A DNA stretch of 24,862 nt from JBJXGE01 sp046154185 (GTDB lineage: Bacteria; Planctomycetota; UBA8108; UBA1146; JAJFFE01): NCBI GenBank assembly GCA_046154185.1, contig JBJXGE010000086.1, positions 1-24,862 on the forward strand. Reading direction: 5' to 3'. The notes under the pieces are model-generated. The model was not told the origin of the DNA, made no database searches, and saw only the letters and a list, made by a program, of their open reading frames with translations. Positions 14,283 to 21,564 of the stretch are shown in pieces. The first letter of the stretch is position 1, and each line of letters starts with the position of its first letter. The translations under genes and the position numbers were made by a program.

Positions 14283-16994
14283 ATGGGACACTGCACCGCC
14301 AGATCTGGCCAGGGCATCAAGCTCCACGCCGTAAGGTTCCAAACCGTCGGCTTCCAAACCGTGCTGCTGTGCCTCGCCGCGGCGGCACTCGTTTCGTGGA
14401 GTTCCGTAGGATGTTCGGCTACCAAGACGAAGACACCGGCGCCGCCGAAATCGGGTTCGCCGACGAATGACTTGAATGCTGGACAGCCGGCTGGGACGCC
14501 GACCACACCACCTTCGCAGCCGGCGTCGCCTGGCGCTGGCGGGAATCCGGCCGCGGACCGTTTGATCGAGCAAGTGCAGCTCGACGGGAAGACTAAGGCG
14601 CAGGAAGCGCAGTACTTTTTGTCCCTGGGAAATCGTTGGTACAACGAGAACGACTATCGGCGGGCAGAAGAATTCTTTGAGAAGGCGCTCCAACTCGATC
14701 CGTCCTTGCAAGAAGCGCGGCGGAAAAAAGTCGACTGCATGATGTTCCAAGGCAAGCGCGATGGCGAAATCAAAACCGTCATCGAACAGTTCGCCGCCGA
14801 ACGTGAAGTCGCGACGCAACAGCGGCTCGAAGATACCCGCCGGCTCATCGCGCTCGGCAAGCAGCATCTTGCGAACGACAATGTACAAGCCGCGCTCGAC
14901 AATTTCGTGCGCGCTCGCAACAACTTGCTGTGGTTTGAGTACGGGACTGATATCACCGCGCTCAAGCACGAGGCGGAGTCGCTCTTTGATGCCGCGAATC
15001 AGCAGAAGCTCGTACTCGAGAAGCGGATCGAACAAGAAAAATCTCTCGCCGCAAAGGGTGAGGCCGAACGGCGCACTGCAGAGGCGGAGAACGCGCGGCT
15101 GGATCGCATTGCGAGCTTGCTGCGCCGCGCCCGCGACAGTCGGGAGCGCAAAGAGTATCGGTCCGTCGTCGAGTTGACGGAGAAAGTGCTGGAACTTGAT
15201 CCCGAGAACGAGAAAGCGCGCAAGTTGCGAGCCGAGGGATTGGAGCTTTCGGAAGCTCGCCGTCGCACGGATGCCTCGACCGAGGACGAAGAGCAAACGC
15301 GCCGCACCACCCAAGAGCTGCGCGAATCCGCAGTGCCGATCAGTGATCCTTTTAAGTTCACGAACAACGAGGACGAGTGGCGCGTCAATGTCAAGCAACG
15401 CGCCGCCGAACTGTCCAACGTGGCGCTCGAAGAGGATTTTGAGATCCAGAAGATTCGCAAGGCGCTGATCGAATTTTCGCCGAGTTTCCAGTTCGACGGC
15501 GAGCCCCTCGGACAAGTCGTCGAGTTCTTACGCACGATTACCGACCTCAACATCACGATCGATCCAGAAATCGACGAGAATGAAGTCAAAGTGCGGTTGA
15601 AGCTCGACGGTGTTCGGCTCGAGCAAGCGCTCGATCTGATCATGAAGAACACGGAGCTGGCTTACACGTTTAAAGAAAACACGCTCTTTATCACCAAGCC
15701 GGAAAATGCCCACGGCGACACGGTTTTCCACATCTACTCGGTCGCTGACATTTTGAATCGCATCCGCGATTTTCCGGGTCCGCAGATTCGCGTGCAGTCA
15801 AACGACGAAGCCGATAGCGGTTCCAGTCCGTTTGGATTCAACGAGTCCGACGAAGACGAAGCCGAACCGCTGACGGGCGACGGTTTGAAAGACCTTATCG
15901 TCAAGTCGACGGGTGGCGAAGAGGTTTGGACCGCGGCGAAATCGGACATCGTGCCCTCGAGCGGTCAACTGCTCATCACCGCGACGCGGGAACTGCACGA
16001 AGCCGTGCGCAGCTTCCTCGACAATCTGCGGAAGAATTCTGACCTCTTCATCATCGTCGAAGCCCGGTTCATCGATCTGCTGGATGACTTCCTCGAAGAC
16101 ATCGGGGTGGACAGCCGTAACCTGGGCCAGCCCCCGGGAGTCGGGTTTGGTACCGCGTACGGCAACGGACTGATCAACAGTTCGGCGACTGGCGGCCGTG
16201 ACTATGGCTTTGGCACCCGCGGCAACCCGACCAACCCGAGTTTGGTGGGTGGACTCGACCGCACGGCTGGTCGTGTTCAGCACATCCTCGACGGCTTCGT
16301 CGGGGCGGCGCAGGGTACGCGTTTGGACTCCGCCCTCAAGGGTCTGACATTGCAAGTGACGTGGCTCGACCCATTCCAGCTCAATGCGATCTTGCGCGCC
16401 TCGCAGGAGACTCGCACGGCACGGACGATCACCGCGCCACGCATTACGGCGTCGAATGGTCAACGCGTGCACGTGTCGGTCATCACGCAGCGCTCTTACG
16501 TTCAGGATTACGAGCTGGTTTCGGGCGGTACCGGATTGGTCGTGCAAGAAGTCGCCGACCCCGTGATCGCGACGTTTCAGGACGGCGTGATTTTGGATGT
16601 TCGTCCGGTGATTTCCGCGGATCGCAAGTACATCACCTTGGATGTTCGACCGACGCTCGCGACTTTGGTCAATGGTCAGATCAACTCCGTGACCGTGAGC
16701 TTGGGTTCGCTATTGCAAGCGGCCACGCTCGTGCAGATCGATTTGCCGGAAATTTCGCTCCAGCAAGCGTTCACGTCGGTTACGGTTCCGGACGGCGGCA
16801 CGGTGTTGCTCGGCGGTTTCCGCAGCATGAACGAGCGGAAGTACGAGTCGTTCATCCCGTTCGTGGGCCGCTTGCCGATCATCAAGAACGTGTTTCGGCG
16901 CAAGGTGTTCTTGAGTGAGAAACGCAGTCTCTACATTCTGCTGACCGCGAAAGTCGTCGATCTGCGCGAGGAAGAGCGCCGGCTCTTCAACTAG
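14283..16994 (+). CDS. Second secretin, putative lipoprotein, with TPR region
   Basis: A 903-residue outer-membrane secretin. The N-terminus has a hydrophobic stretch (about 26-40) followed by SSVGC with Cys44, a lipobox-like sequence with a non-ideal residue at -3, suggesting lipid anchoring. A Pro/Gly/Thr-rich linker (47-90) leads to TPR and coiled-coil segments (about 95-345; NDYRRAEEFFEKALQLDP is a clear TPR). An STN/N0-like domain follows (about 398-473), then an acidic linker (507-530), a short N-domain and the secretin core (about 585-895) with ITAPRITASNGQ, LDVRPVIS, TVPDGGTVLLGGF and GRLPIIKNVFRRK. GGAAGGA lies about 10 bp before the ATG. Shared signatures with the upstream secretin include WF-x-(F/Y)G-x-D-(L/I)-x3-K and the ending EER(K/R)-x-FN. 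A strong terminator follows. Confidence 0.92.
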   Translation: MGHCTARSGQGIKLHAVRFQTVGFQTVLLCLAAAALVSWSSVGCSATKTKTPAPPKSGSPTNDLNAGQPAGTPTTPPSQPASPGAGGNPAADRLIEQVQLDGKTKAQEAQYFLSLGNRWYNENDYRRAEEFFEKALQLDPSLQEARRKKVDCMMFQGKRDGEIKTVIEQFAAEREVATQQRLEDTRRLIALGKQHLANDNVQAALDNFVRARNNLLWFEYGTDITALKHEAESLFDAANQQKLVLEKRIEQEKSLAAKGEAERRTAEAENARLDRIASLLRRARDSRERKEYRSVVELTEKVLELDPENEKARKLRAEGLELSEARRRTDASTEDEEQTRRTTQELRESAVPISDPFKFTNNEDEWRVNVKQRAAELSNVALEEDFEIQKIRKALIEFSPSFQFDGEPLGQVVEFLRTITDLNITIDPEIDENEVKVRLKLDGVRLEQALDLIMKNTELAYTFKENTLFITKPENAHGDTVFHIYSVADILNRIRDFPGPQIRVQSNDEADSGSSPFGFNESDEDEAEPLTGDGLKDLIVKSTGGEEVWTAAKSDIVPSSGQLLITATRELHEAVRSFLDNLRKNSDLFIIVEARFIDLLDDFLEDIGVDSRNLGQPPGVGFGTAYGNGLINSSATGGRDYGFGTRGNPTNPSLVGGLDRTAGRVQHILDGFVGAAQGTRLDSALKGLTLQVTWLDPFQLNAILRASQETRTARTITAPRITASNGQRVHVSVITQRSYVQDYELVSGGTGLVVQEVADPVIATFQDGVILDVRPVISADRKYITLDVRPTLATLVNGQINSVTVSLGSLLQAATLVQIDLPEISLQQAFTSVTVPDGGTVLLGGFRSMNERKYESFIPFVGRLPIIKNVFRRKVFLSEKRSLYILLTAKVVDLREEERRLFN

Positions 16995-17019
16995 TTCAGA
17001 TCCATTGCGAAGGCGCAAG

Positions 17020-17075
17020 AGCGAACACGATTCGGAGCTCGGACCACGGCTCCGGCTCGTGTTCGCTTTGTTTTC
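17020..17075 (+). terminator. Intrinsic terminator after the second secretin
   Basis: AGCGAACACGA (17020-17030) pairs perfectly with TCGTGTTCGCT (17057-17067). A second 6-bp stem inside (CGGAGC 17033-17038 with GCTCCG 17049-17054) extends the hairpin, and TTGTTTT follows. This marks the end of the pilM-secretin transcript. It ends only about 13 bp before the ATG of the next gene. Confidence 0.85.
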
Positions 17076-17087
17076 GGCGGAGGCGAC

Positions 17088-17822
17088 ATGAGTTTGCGCG
17101 CGATCTTCTTCGACATTGATGGCACGCTCTACTCGACCAACGAGTTCAGCGCGCGAGCCCGGCGCGCTGCCGTCGACGCGATGATCGACCTCGGCCTCAA
17201 AATCGATGCGGAAGAGCTCTATCAAGAGCTGATCGAGGTCATCCGCGAGTTCTCGAGCAACTACGAGCACCACCTCGAAAAACTGATGCTGCGGTTGCCG
17301 CGCCGAGTATTAAAGGGGATGAACCCAGCGCTCGTGGTGGCGGCCGGCGTAGTGGCTTATCACCAAACGAAGTTTCGTTTTCTCGAGCCGTTCGAAGACG
17401 CGTACGAAGGGCTGCGGCGTTTGGCGCGCACGGATCTGACGCTCGGCGTCATCACGGAAGGCTTGGAAATCAAGCAAGCCGAGAAACTCATCCGGTTGCG
17501 GCTGCAGGGGTTCTTCGCGCCACAAGCGATCTTCATCTCCCACCAAATCGGGATTTCCAAGCCCAACGTCAAGCTCTACCAACGCGCGTGCGGCGACCTG
17601 AACTTAAAACCGGCCGAGTGCATGTACGTTGGCGACAATCCGACTCTCGATATCGAACCAGCGAAACGCATTGGGATGGTCGCCGTGTTGGTGAAGCGCG
17701 AACAACTCGCGAGTCAGGCGGCCGTCGTCGATTCACACCCCGATCATGAGATTCAGAATTTCTGGGACTTGCTCGAAATCTTGCGCCAACAGTATCAGGT
17801 CGCGGTGCCCGAGGAGCTGTGA
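17088..17822 (+). CDS. HAD superfamily (subfamily IA) hydrolase
   Basis: A 244-residue haloacid dehalogenase-fold enzyme, probably a small-molecule phosphatase. All four motifs are present: I, FFDIDGTLY with nucleophile Asp9 and acid/base Asp11; II, VITEG with Thr123; III, Lys158 in ISKPNVKLY; IV, GDNPTLDIEPAK with Asp183 and Asp188. A helical cap lies between motifs I and II (about 20-95), which defines subfamily IA. It resembles the YjjG-like and archaeal CTE7-type HAD proteins, whose substrates range from nucleotides to triose phosphates, so no substrate is assigned. GGCGGAGG precedes ATG 17088. Because a terminator lies immediately upstream, expression must come from readthrough or a promoter inside the secretin gene. 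The stop overlaps the next start by one base. Confidence 0.9.
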   Translation: MSLRAIFFDIDGTLYSTNEFSARARRAAVDAMIDLGLKIDAEELYQELIEVIREFSSNYEHHLEKLMLRLPRRVLKGMNPALVVAAGVVAYHQTKFRFLEPFEDAYEGLRRLARTDLTLGVITEGLEIKQAEKLIRLRLQGFFAPQAIFISHQIGISKPNVKLYQRACGDLNLKPAECMYVGDNPTLDIEPAKRIGMVAVLVKREQLASQAAVVDSHPDHEIQNFWDLLEILRQQYQVAVPEEL

Positions 17823-19372
17823 TGCATCGAACCGCGCGTGCTCTGTGCTTGCTCGCGTTTGTCGAGTCGTCCGGCGCAATGATGGGTTGCTGGAAAGCGC
17901 CGGCGCCGCCAGTGGTCGAAAACGTCGTGACACGCGACGCCCCAGCAGCGACGCCGACCGATTGGGCCGCCGCGCATCGCTCTATGCAGTCGCTTGGACA
18001 AGCGGGTCGCATCGCGGAGGCTGTCGTCGTAGCGCGGGAACTGTGCGCGATGGAATCGGCAACGGCGAGCGCGCGCCTCGAAGCCCTGCTGCTGCTTGCT
18101 AATTTCGCGAAGGAGAACGGCGACCAGCGGGAGGCGTCGGCGCGGTTCTCGGAATTGAGCGAGCTGCTGGCGCAGCCGGCGGCGCTCGCGAGCGATTGCG
18201 ATGAACTCCGACTCGCATCGGTGTCGTTGGCTCTGCGCCTCGATCAGCCCGCGCGGGCATTGGAACTCGCGCAAACGCTGCTCGGCGATGGCGTCGCTCC
18301 GGCCTTGCGAATCGAAGCGGCTTTGTCCGCGGCGGGACTCTTCGCCGCTCGCGACATGGCCGCGGCCGCGTTGCAAGTGCTGGCGGATGTGGAGCCACTC
18401 TGTGAGAGTCAGCGCCAGCGCAGCCGCGTCGCGTATCAGCGCGGCGTCGTGTGCGAGCGGTTCGGCCGTTACCACGAGGCGCGGGGCGAGTTCGCGCGCG
18501 CGGCAGAGTTGGTTGGAGTTGAAGGGCGCTGGGTGAGCGCACGCTTTCGCGAGGCGGCGTGCTTGGCGCAACTCGGCAAGGACGAAGAGTCGGTCGGGGT
18601 CCTCCGGACCATTTTGGCCGCGGAGCCCGAACACTGGCCGGCGGTGCTTTCGCTCGCGGAACTCGATCTCGCAGCCGGTCGCTTCGTGGAAGCTGAAGCA
18701 GGATTTCGGCGCGTCGCCGAAGTGCTGCCGACTGAGGAACGCGCGAGCGCGGGGATAGCGCGTGCGCGCGCGCTGCAACAGACGTCGCTGACCACCGAAG
18801 GCGGCGAGAGTTCGAAGGAACGCGTGCGCGTCGCGCTTCGGCTCGCCGAGAAGTTCGTTGGCGACGGCAAAAACGATAACGCAGTAGTGGCGTTGCGAGC
18901 GGCATTGACGCATTTGTCGACCGAAGCGGACCGCCCTCGACGACTCGAACTCTTGCGTCTCATCGGCGACATTGAAGCGCGGGGCGCAAAGTGGACGCAA
19001 GCGGAGAAGACCTTTCGGGAGTGTCTCCTGCTCGTGGCTGCGCCAGGCGAATCCACCGGCTCGAACGACGGCCGGGGTGATCTCGCGCTCCGACTTGCGG
19101 AGTGTTTGCGGCGCGCCGATCGGCCGATCGAAGCCTATGACCTGCTCGTCGAGGAGTTTCGGGCCGGCACACGCCACGCCCGGCTCCCACTCAATCTCGG
19201 TGCGCTCGCCATTTACGCGAATCGGCCGGGAGACGCCGTCGAGTGGTATGGCCTCGCCCTCAAGGAAGAACTCGTCGAATCGGAGCGCGCGGCGATCGAG
19301 GCGACCATTGCCAAGTTGCGCGCGGCTGGTTCGGCACCCAGTGGGGCAAAAGCAGGCGTTTCGCCTCCTTGA
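17822..19372 (+). CDS. Exported TPR-repeat protein, possible lipoprotein
   Basis: A 516-residue protein built mostly of paired helices with TPR-like units. Examples are GRIAEAVVVARELC near the N-terminus, GRYHEARGEFARAAELVG and AGRFVEAEAGFRRVAEVLP in the middle, and WTQAEKTFRECLLLV and GDAVEWYGLALKEEL near the end. The N-terminus has a basic start, a hydrophobic run (about 7-22) and Cys23 in AMMGC, a weak lipobox, then a Pro/Ala-rich spacer. This suggests export to the periplasm or outer membrane. TPR proteins act as scaffolds; no specific partner is evident. ATG 17822 overlaps the HAD stop (TGATG), with GAGGAG about 5 bp upstream; GTG 17819 is an alternative. Its stop codon forms part of the rplM promoter. 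Confidence 0.82.
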   Translation: MHRTARALCLLAFVESSGAMMGCWKAPAPPVVENVVTRDAPAATPTDWAAAHRSMQSLGQAGRIAEAVVVARELCAMESATASARLEALLLLANFAKENGDQREASARFSELSELLAQPAALASDCDELRLASVSLALRLDQPARALELAQTLLGDGVAPALRIEAALSAAGLFAARDMAAAALQVLADVEPLCESQRQRSRVAYQRGVVCERFGRYHEARGEFARAAELVGVEGRWVSARFREAACLAQLGKDEESVGVLRTILAAEPEHWPAVLSLAELDLAAGRFVEAEAGFRRVAEVLPTEERASAGIARARALQQTSLTTEGGESSKERVRVALRLAEKFVGDGKNDNAVVALRAALTHLSTEADRPRRLELLRLIGDIEARGAKWTQAEKTFRECLLLVAAPGESTGSNDGRGDLALRLAECLRRADRPIEAYDLLVEEFRAGTRHARLPLNLGALAIYANRPGDAVEWYGLALKEELVESERAAIEATIAKLRAAGSAPSGAKAGVSPP

Positions 19373-19397
19373 CAACCCGAGCCCGCCAACCTAGTAT
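19369..19397 (+). promoter_or_regulatory. Promoter of the rplM-rpsI operon
   Basis: TTGACA (19369-19374, perfect -35) and TAGTAT (19392-19397, four of six matches) are separated by exactly 17 bp. The -35 contains the TGA stop of the upstream TPR gene. Transcription would start near 19404, giving a leader of about 110 nt before rplM. Confidence 0.72.
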
Positions 19398-19408
19398 TTC
19401 CGCTTCCG

Positions 19409-19443
19409 TTTTCGAGCCGAGTTTTCGAACCGAGTTTCGAAGG
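19409..19443 (+). repeat. 13-bp tandem repeats in the rplM leader, followed by a hairpin
   Basis: TTTTCGAGCCGAG (19409-19421), TTTTCGAACCGAG (19422-19434) and a partial TTTCGAAGG (19435-19443). Immediately downstream, GCCGGC (19449-19454) can pair with GCCGGC (19463-19468) across an 8-nt loop. All of this is inside the predicted 5' leader of the L13-S9 mRNA, where many bacteria have autoregulatory structures. No known leader motif is recognised. Confidence 0.5.
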
Positions 19444-19516
19444 GCGCGGCCGGCTGCTTGCGGCCGGCGCTGCCGCGTGGCTGGATGTTACTAGCGTGCT
19501 GACAGGGAATGCCTTC

Positions 19517-19972
19517 ATGCATCGATTTGCCATTCAAAGGTCTTTCGTTCCTCGCAAGGGCGACGTCGTTCGTAAATGGTATCTCGTCGACGCCGAGCAA
19601 GAGACGCTGGGTCGCATGGCGACTCAGGTCGCGCAGATTCTGATGGGGAAGAACAAGCCAACGTACACGCCGCACATCGACTGCGGCGATGGCGTGGTGG
19701 TGATCAACGCCGAGAAAGTCGGCACGACTGGCCGCAAGACCGAAACGAAGTCTTACTTCAAACACACACTTTACCTCGGTGGTTTGCGGGAACATTCGTT
19801 GGCGTGGATGGTGGCGAACAAGCCAAAAGACGTGATCGAACTCGCGGTGCGACGCATGCTGCCGAAGAACGCGCTGGGCCGCAAAATGCTCGGCAAACTC
19901 AAGATCTACACCGGTGCTCAACATGAGCATGCGGCGCAGGAGCCGACGCCGATTTCATTCACTAACCCGTAA
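19517..19972 (+). CDS. rplM: 50S ribosomal protein L13
   Basis: L13 is an early-assembling 23S rRNA-binding protein of the large subunit. The 151-residue product shows RKWYLVDAEQETLGRMATQVA near the start, PTYTPHIDCGDGVVVINAEK and KTETKSYFKHTLYLGGLRE in the middle, and the C-terminal signature MLPKNALGRKMLGKLKIYTG followed by HEHAAQ. Family length is about 142, so there is a short N-terminal extension (MHRFAIQRSFVPRKGDVV). ATG 19517 is chosen with AGGGA about 9 bp upstream; GTG 19496 would add seven residues. The next gene is rpsI, the near-universal bacterial order. Expression is probably from the promoter at 19369-19397. Confidence 0.97.
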   Translation: MHRFAIQRSFVPRKGDVVRKWYLVDAEQETLGRMATQVAQILMGKNKPTYTPHIDCGDGVVVINAEKVGTTGRKTETKSYFKHTLYLGGLREHSLAWMVANKPKDVIELAVRRMLPKNALGRKMLGKLKIYTGAQHEHAAQEPTPISFTNP

Positions 19973-20005
19973 ACTGCCGGCTCAGTGGCTGGTCGTGGAA
20001 TAACG

Positions 20006-20023
20006 CGTCGCGCGTGCGCGACG
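20006..20023 (+). promoter_or_regulatory. Hairpin in the rplM-rpsI spacer
   Basis: CGTCGCGC (20006-20013) and GCGCGACG (20016-20023) are perfectly complementary; in practice about 7 bp with a 4-nt loop. There is no T-tract, so it is not a terminator. It ends about 21 nt before the rpsI TTG and could modulate L13/S9 stoichiometry or mark a processing site. It also encloses an in-frame GTG at 20014, which argues against that GTG as the start. Confidence 0.4.
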
Positions 20024-20043
20024 ATTCGGAAAGAGACGAGACT

Positions 20044-20442
20044 TTGTCGACGAAGAACGGTTTTTGGTGGGGAACGGGTCGCCGCAAGACGGCCATCGCG
20101 CGAGTTCGAATTCGCGAGGGCTCCGGCAAAATGATCATTAACGGCCGCCCGTTAAATGAATTTTTCGCGTTGTCGAAAGACCAAATCCTCGTTCAAGAGC
20201 CGCTGCGCGTCACCAAGCTGCAACGCAACTATGACGTGTTCGCGAGCATCACGGGCGGCGGCTTCAGCGGTCAAGCAGGTGCTTTGGCGATGGGATTGGG
20301 CCGCGCACTTTGCGCCGCCAACGGCGCGCTCGGCCCGGTGATGCGCGAGAACGGTTTCCTCACCCGCGACTCGCGCATGGTCGAGCGCAAGAAATACGGC
20401 AAGCGCAAAGCGCGTCGTTCGTTCCAGTTCTCGAAACGATAA
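20044..20442 (+). CDS. rpsI: 30S ribosomal protein S9
   Basis: S9 is a small-subunit head protein whose basic C-terminal tail reaches the P-site tRNA. The 132-residue product has WGTGRRKTAIARVRI near the N-terminus, GSGKMIINGRPLNEFF, ITGGGFSGQAGALAMGLGRAL, and the terminal signature LTRDSRMVERKKYGKRKARRSFQFSKR's hallmark SKR ending. The start is a rare TTG at 20044 with GGAAAGAGACGAG just upstream. It gives the standard family length; GTG 20014 would add ten residues and lies in a hairpin. NGFWWGTGRRK is reminiscent of planctomycete S9 proteins. A perfect terminator follows. Confidence 0.96.
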   Translation: MSTKNGFWWGTGRRKTAIARVRIREGSGKMIINGRPLNEFFALSKDQILVQEPLRVTKLQRNYDVFASITGGGFSGQAGALAMGLGRALCAANGALGPVMRENGFLTRDSRMVERKKYGKRKARRSFQFSKR

Positions 20443-20473
20443 CTGGTCGTCTGGCAGGTTTCGGTTTCTTCGT

Positions 20474-20504
20474 GGGCATCCGAGCAACGGATGCCCTTTC
20501 GTTT
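20474..20504 (+). terminator. Intrinsic terminator of the rplM-rpsI operon
   Basis: GGGCATCCG (20474-20482) and CGGATGCCC (20488-20496) form a perfect 9-bp stem with a 5-nt loop, followed by TTTCGTTT (20497-20504). It lies 32 bp after the rpsI stop. Confidence 0.92.
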
Positions 20505-21020
20505 GGGATATCAGAGCAGCGAGCGGTCGGTTTCTGCGACTCTTAGCTATTGCGCAACACGAGGGCGAGCGGAAATCCGTCGGCCCTCGCGGCCGGAACG
20601 GTCCTCGTGATCACAACCCCGGCTAGGCTGCAAGGCCGGCCAACCCGCGAACCTCGAGCGAAGTTCCGTCGGACCCTTCAGGTCCGCTCACAGGTGCGGA
20701 ATCAGCGCGTCCGAACGAACGATGAAAGCGGCGCGCTTCGGAGACACTTCGACGATATTCTTGAGAAACTCGCCGACGCACCTTGTACAAGCGGCGCGAT
20801 CTTGGGGGGCGAACTGCTTCGGTACCGCCGACGCAGCGTGGGGTACTGCGGACAGCCACCCTAACGCGCGACGAGCCGCGTGTAGCAAACTAAAGTTCTG
20901 CACTCGCCGCAGCCGAAATCAGCCCAGGGAGCAGATTCGCACTTACCCGGGCGTCGTCGGGCGACCATGTCCTGCGAGTCTTCAGAGAGAGGGTTGCCTT
21001 TTGCTTGGAAGGTCCAGGCG
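20505..21020. other. Interval without a convincing gene, with several inverted repeats
   Basis: Roughly 515 bp. On the + strand two open frames of about 100 codons have no recognisable content. On the - strand a frame from GTG 20903 to 20688 (71 codons) has plausible GC-rich third positions in its second half but no ribosome binding site or known domain. Supported structures are CGAGGGC (20560-20566) pairing with GCCCTCG (20583-20589) around an inner CGGA-aa-TCCG, and a CGGACC...GGTCCG hairpin near 20669-20685. None has a T-tail. It may hold a decayed gene, an unknown small gene or an RNA. No promoter for the STAS gene was identified. Confidence 0.45.
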
Positions 21021-21380
21021 ATGACGACCGAATCCACGCCCATCAGCTTTCAGAAGACGGTTCTCGGCACGGCGTGCAAGGTTTGCTTGCAGGGCTCACT
21101 TTGCGACGACGGTATTGCCGACGCTCGCAAGATGTTCACGGATCTGCTTGAGAGCGGCACCAAAACTGTAGGTGTCGAAATGTCTGGAGTAGACTACATC
21201 TCGAGCGCCGGCATCGGCATGCTTGTTTCGGTCCTGAAGCGGTGCCAGCAGGACAGAGTCAAACTCGCGCTGATCGCTTTGAACGACGACATTCGCGAAC
21301 TTTTTACGCTCACGCGTCTCGATCAAGTTTTTGTCATCGTGCCAAGCGTGCAAAGTTGGGAAACAGCGCTGAAGCGATGA
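21021..21380 (+). CDS. Single-domain STAS protein (anti-anti-sigma factor type)
   Basis: A 119-residue STAS domain, the fold of SpoIIAA/RsbV anti-sigma factor antagonists. In such proteins, reversible serine phosphorylation by a HPK-type kinase controls partner switching. The signature is VDYISSAGIGMLVSVLKRC (58-76): Ser61-Ser62 occupy the phosphorylatable loop normally written D-S/T-S-G or I-S-S-A-G, and the helix after it is typical. KLALIALNDDIRELFTLTRLDQVFVI (81-106) matches the C-terminal strand and helix (cf. the LxxLxxVF pattern). ATG 21021 has GGAAGG about 9 bp upstream; a further in-frame ATG lies upstream at 20967. No anti-sigma kinase, phosphatase or sigma factor gene is adjacent, so the target is unknown. 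Confidence 0.88.
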   Translation: MTTESTPISFQKTVLGTACKVCLQGSLCDDGIADARKMFTDLLESGTKTVGVEMSGVDYISSAGIGMLVSVLKRCQQDRVKLALIALNDDIRELFTLTRLDQVFVIVPSVQSWETALKR

Positions 21381-21564
21381 CGGACGCCGGCCGCTACCCG
21401 CGTCGCGTTTGAAACCCGGGAGAGTGCGGATTTGCGCACACTGACCGAGGCGCTTGAGGAATTTGCGCAGTGCTCAAATCATCAGTATGAAGAAACAGAA
21501 CCCGCTGCAACCCTCTGAGCAGCGATCAACGGGCTCGCGTGGCGCTCCGTTAGGAAGGCTCCGA

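Noticed and set aside
14148..15515. 455-codon open frame on the - strand
   Set aside because: It is a shadow of the second secretin, whose + strand translation has clear TPR and STN domains.
19409..19443. Possible tRNA or CRISPR-like element because of TTCGAACC and tandem repeats
   Set aside because: No cloverleaf, acceptor stem or CCA end; repeats are only 13 bp with no spacers.
20688..20903. 71-codon - frame with partly coding-like codon usage
   Set aside because: Too short, GTG start without ribosome binding site, no known family; reported only as a point to check.
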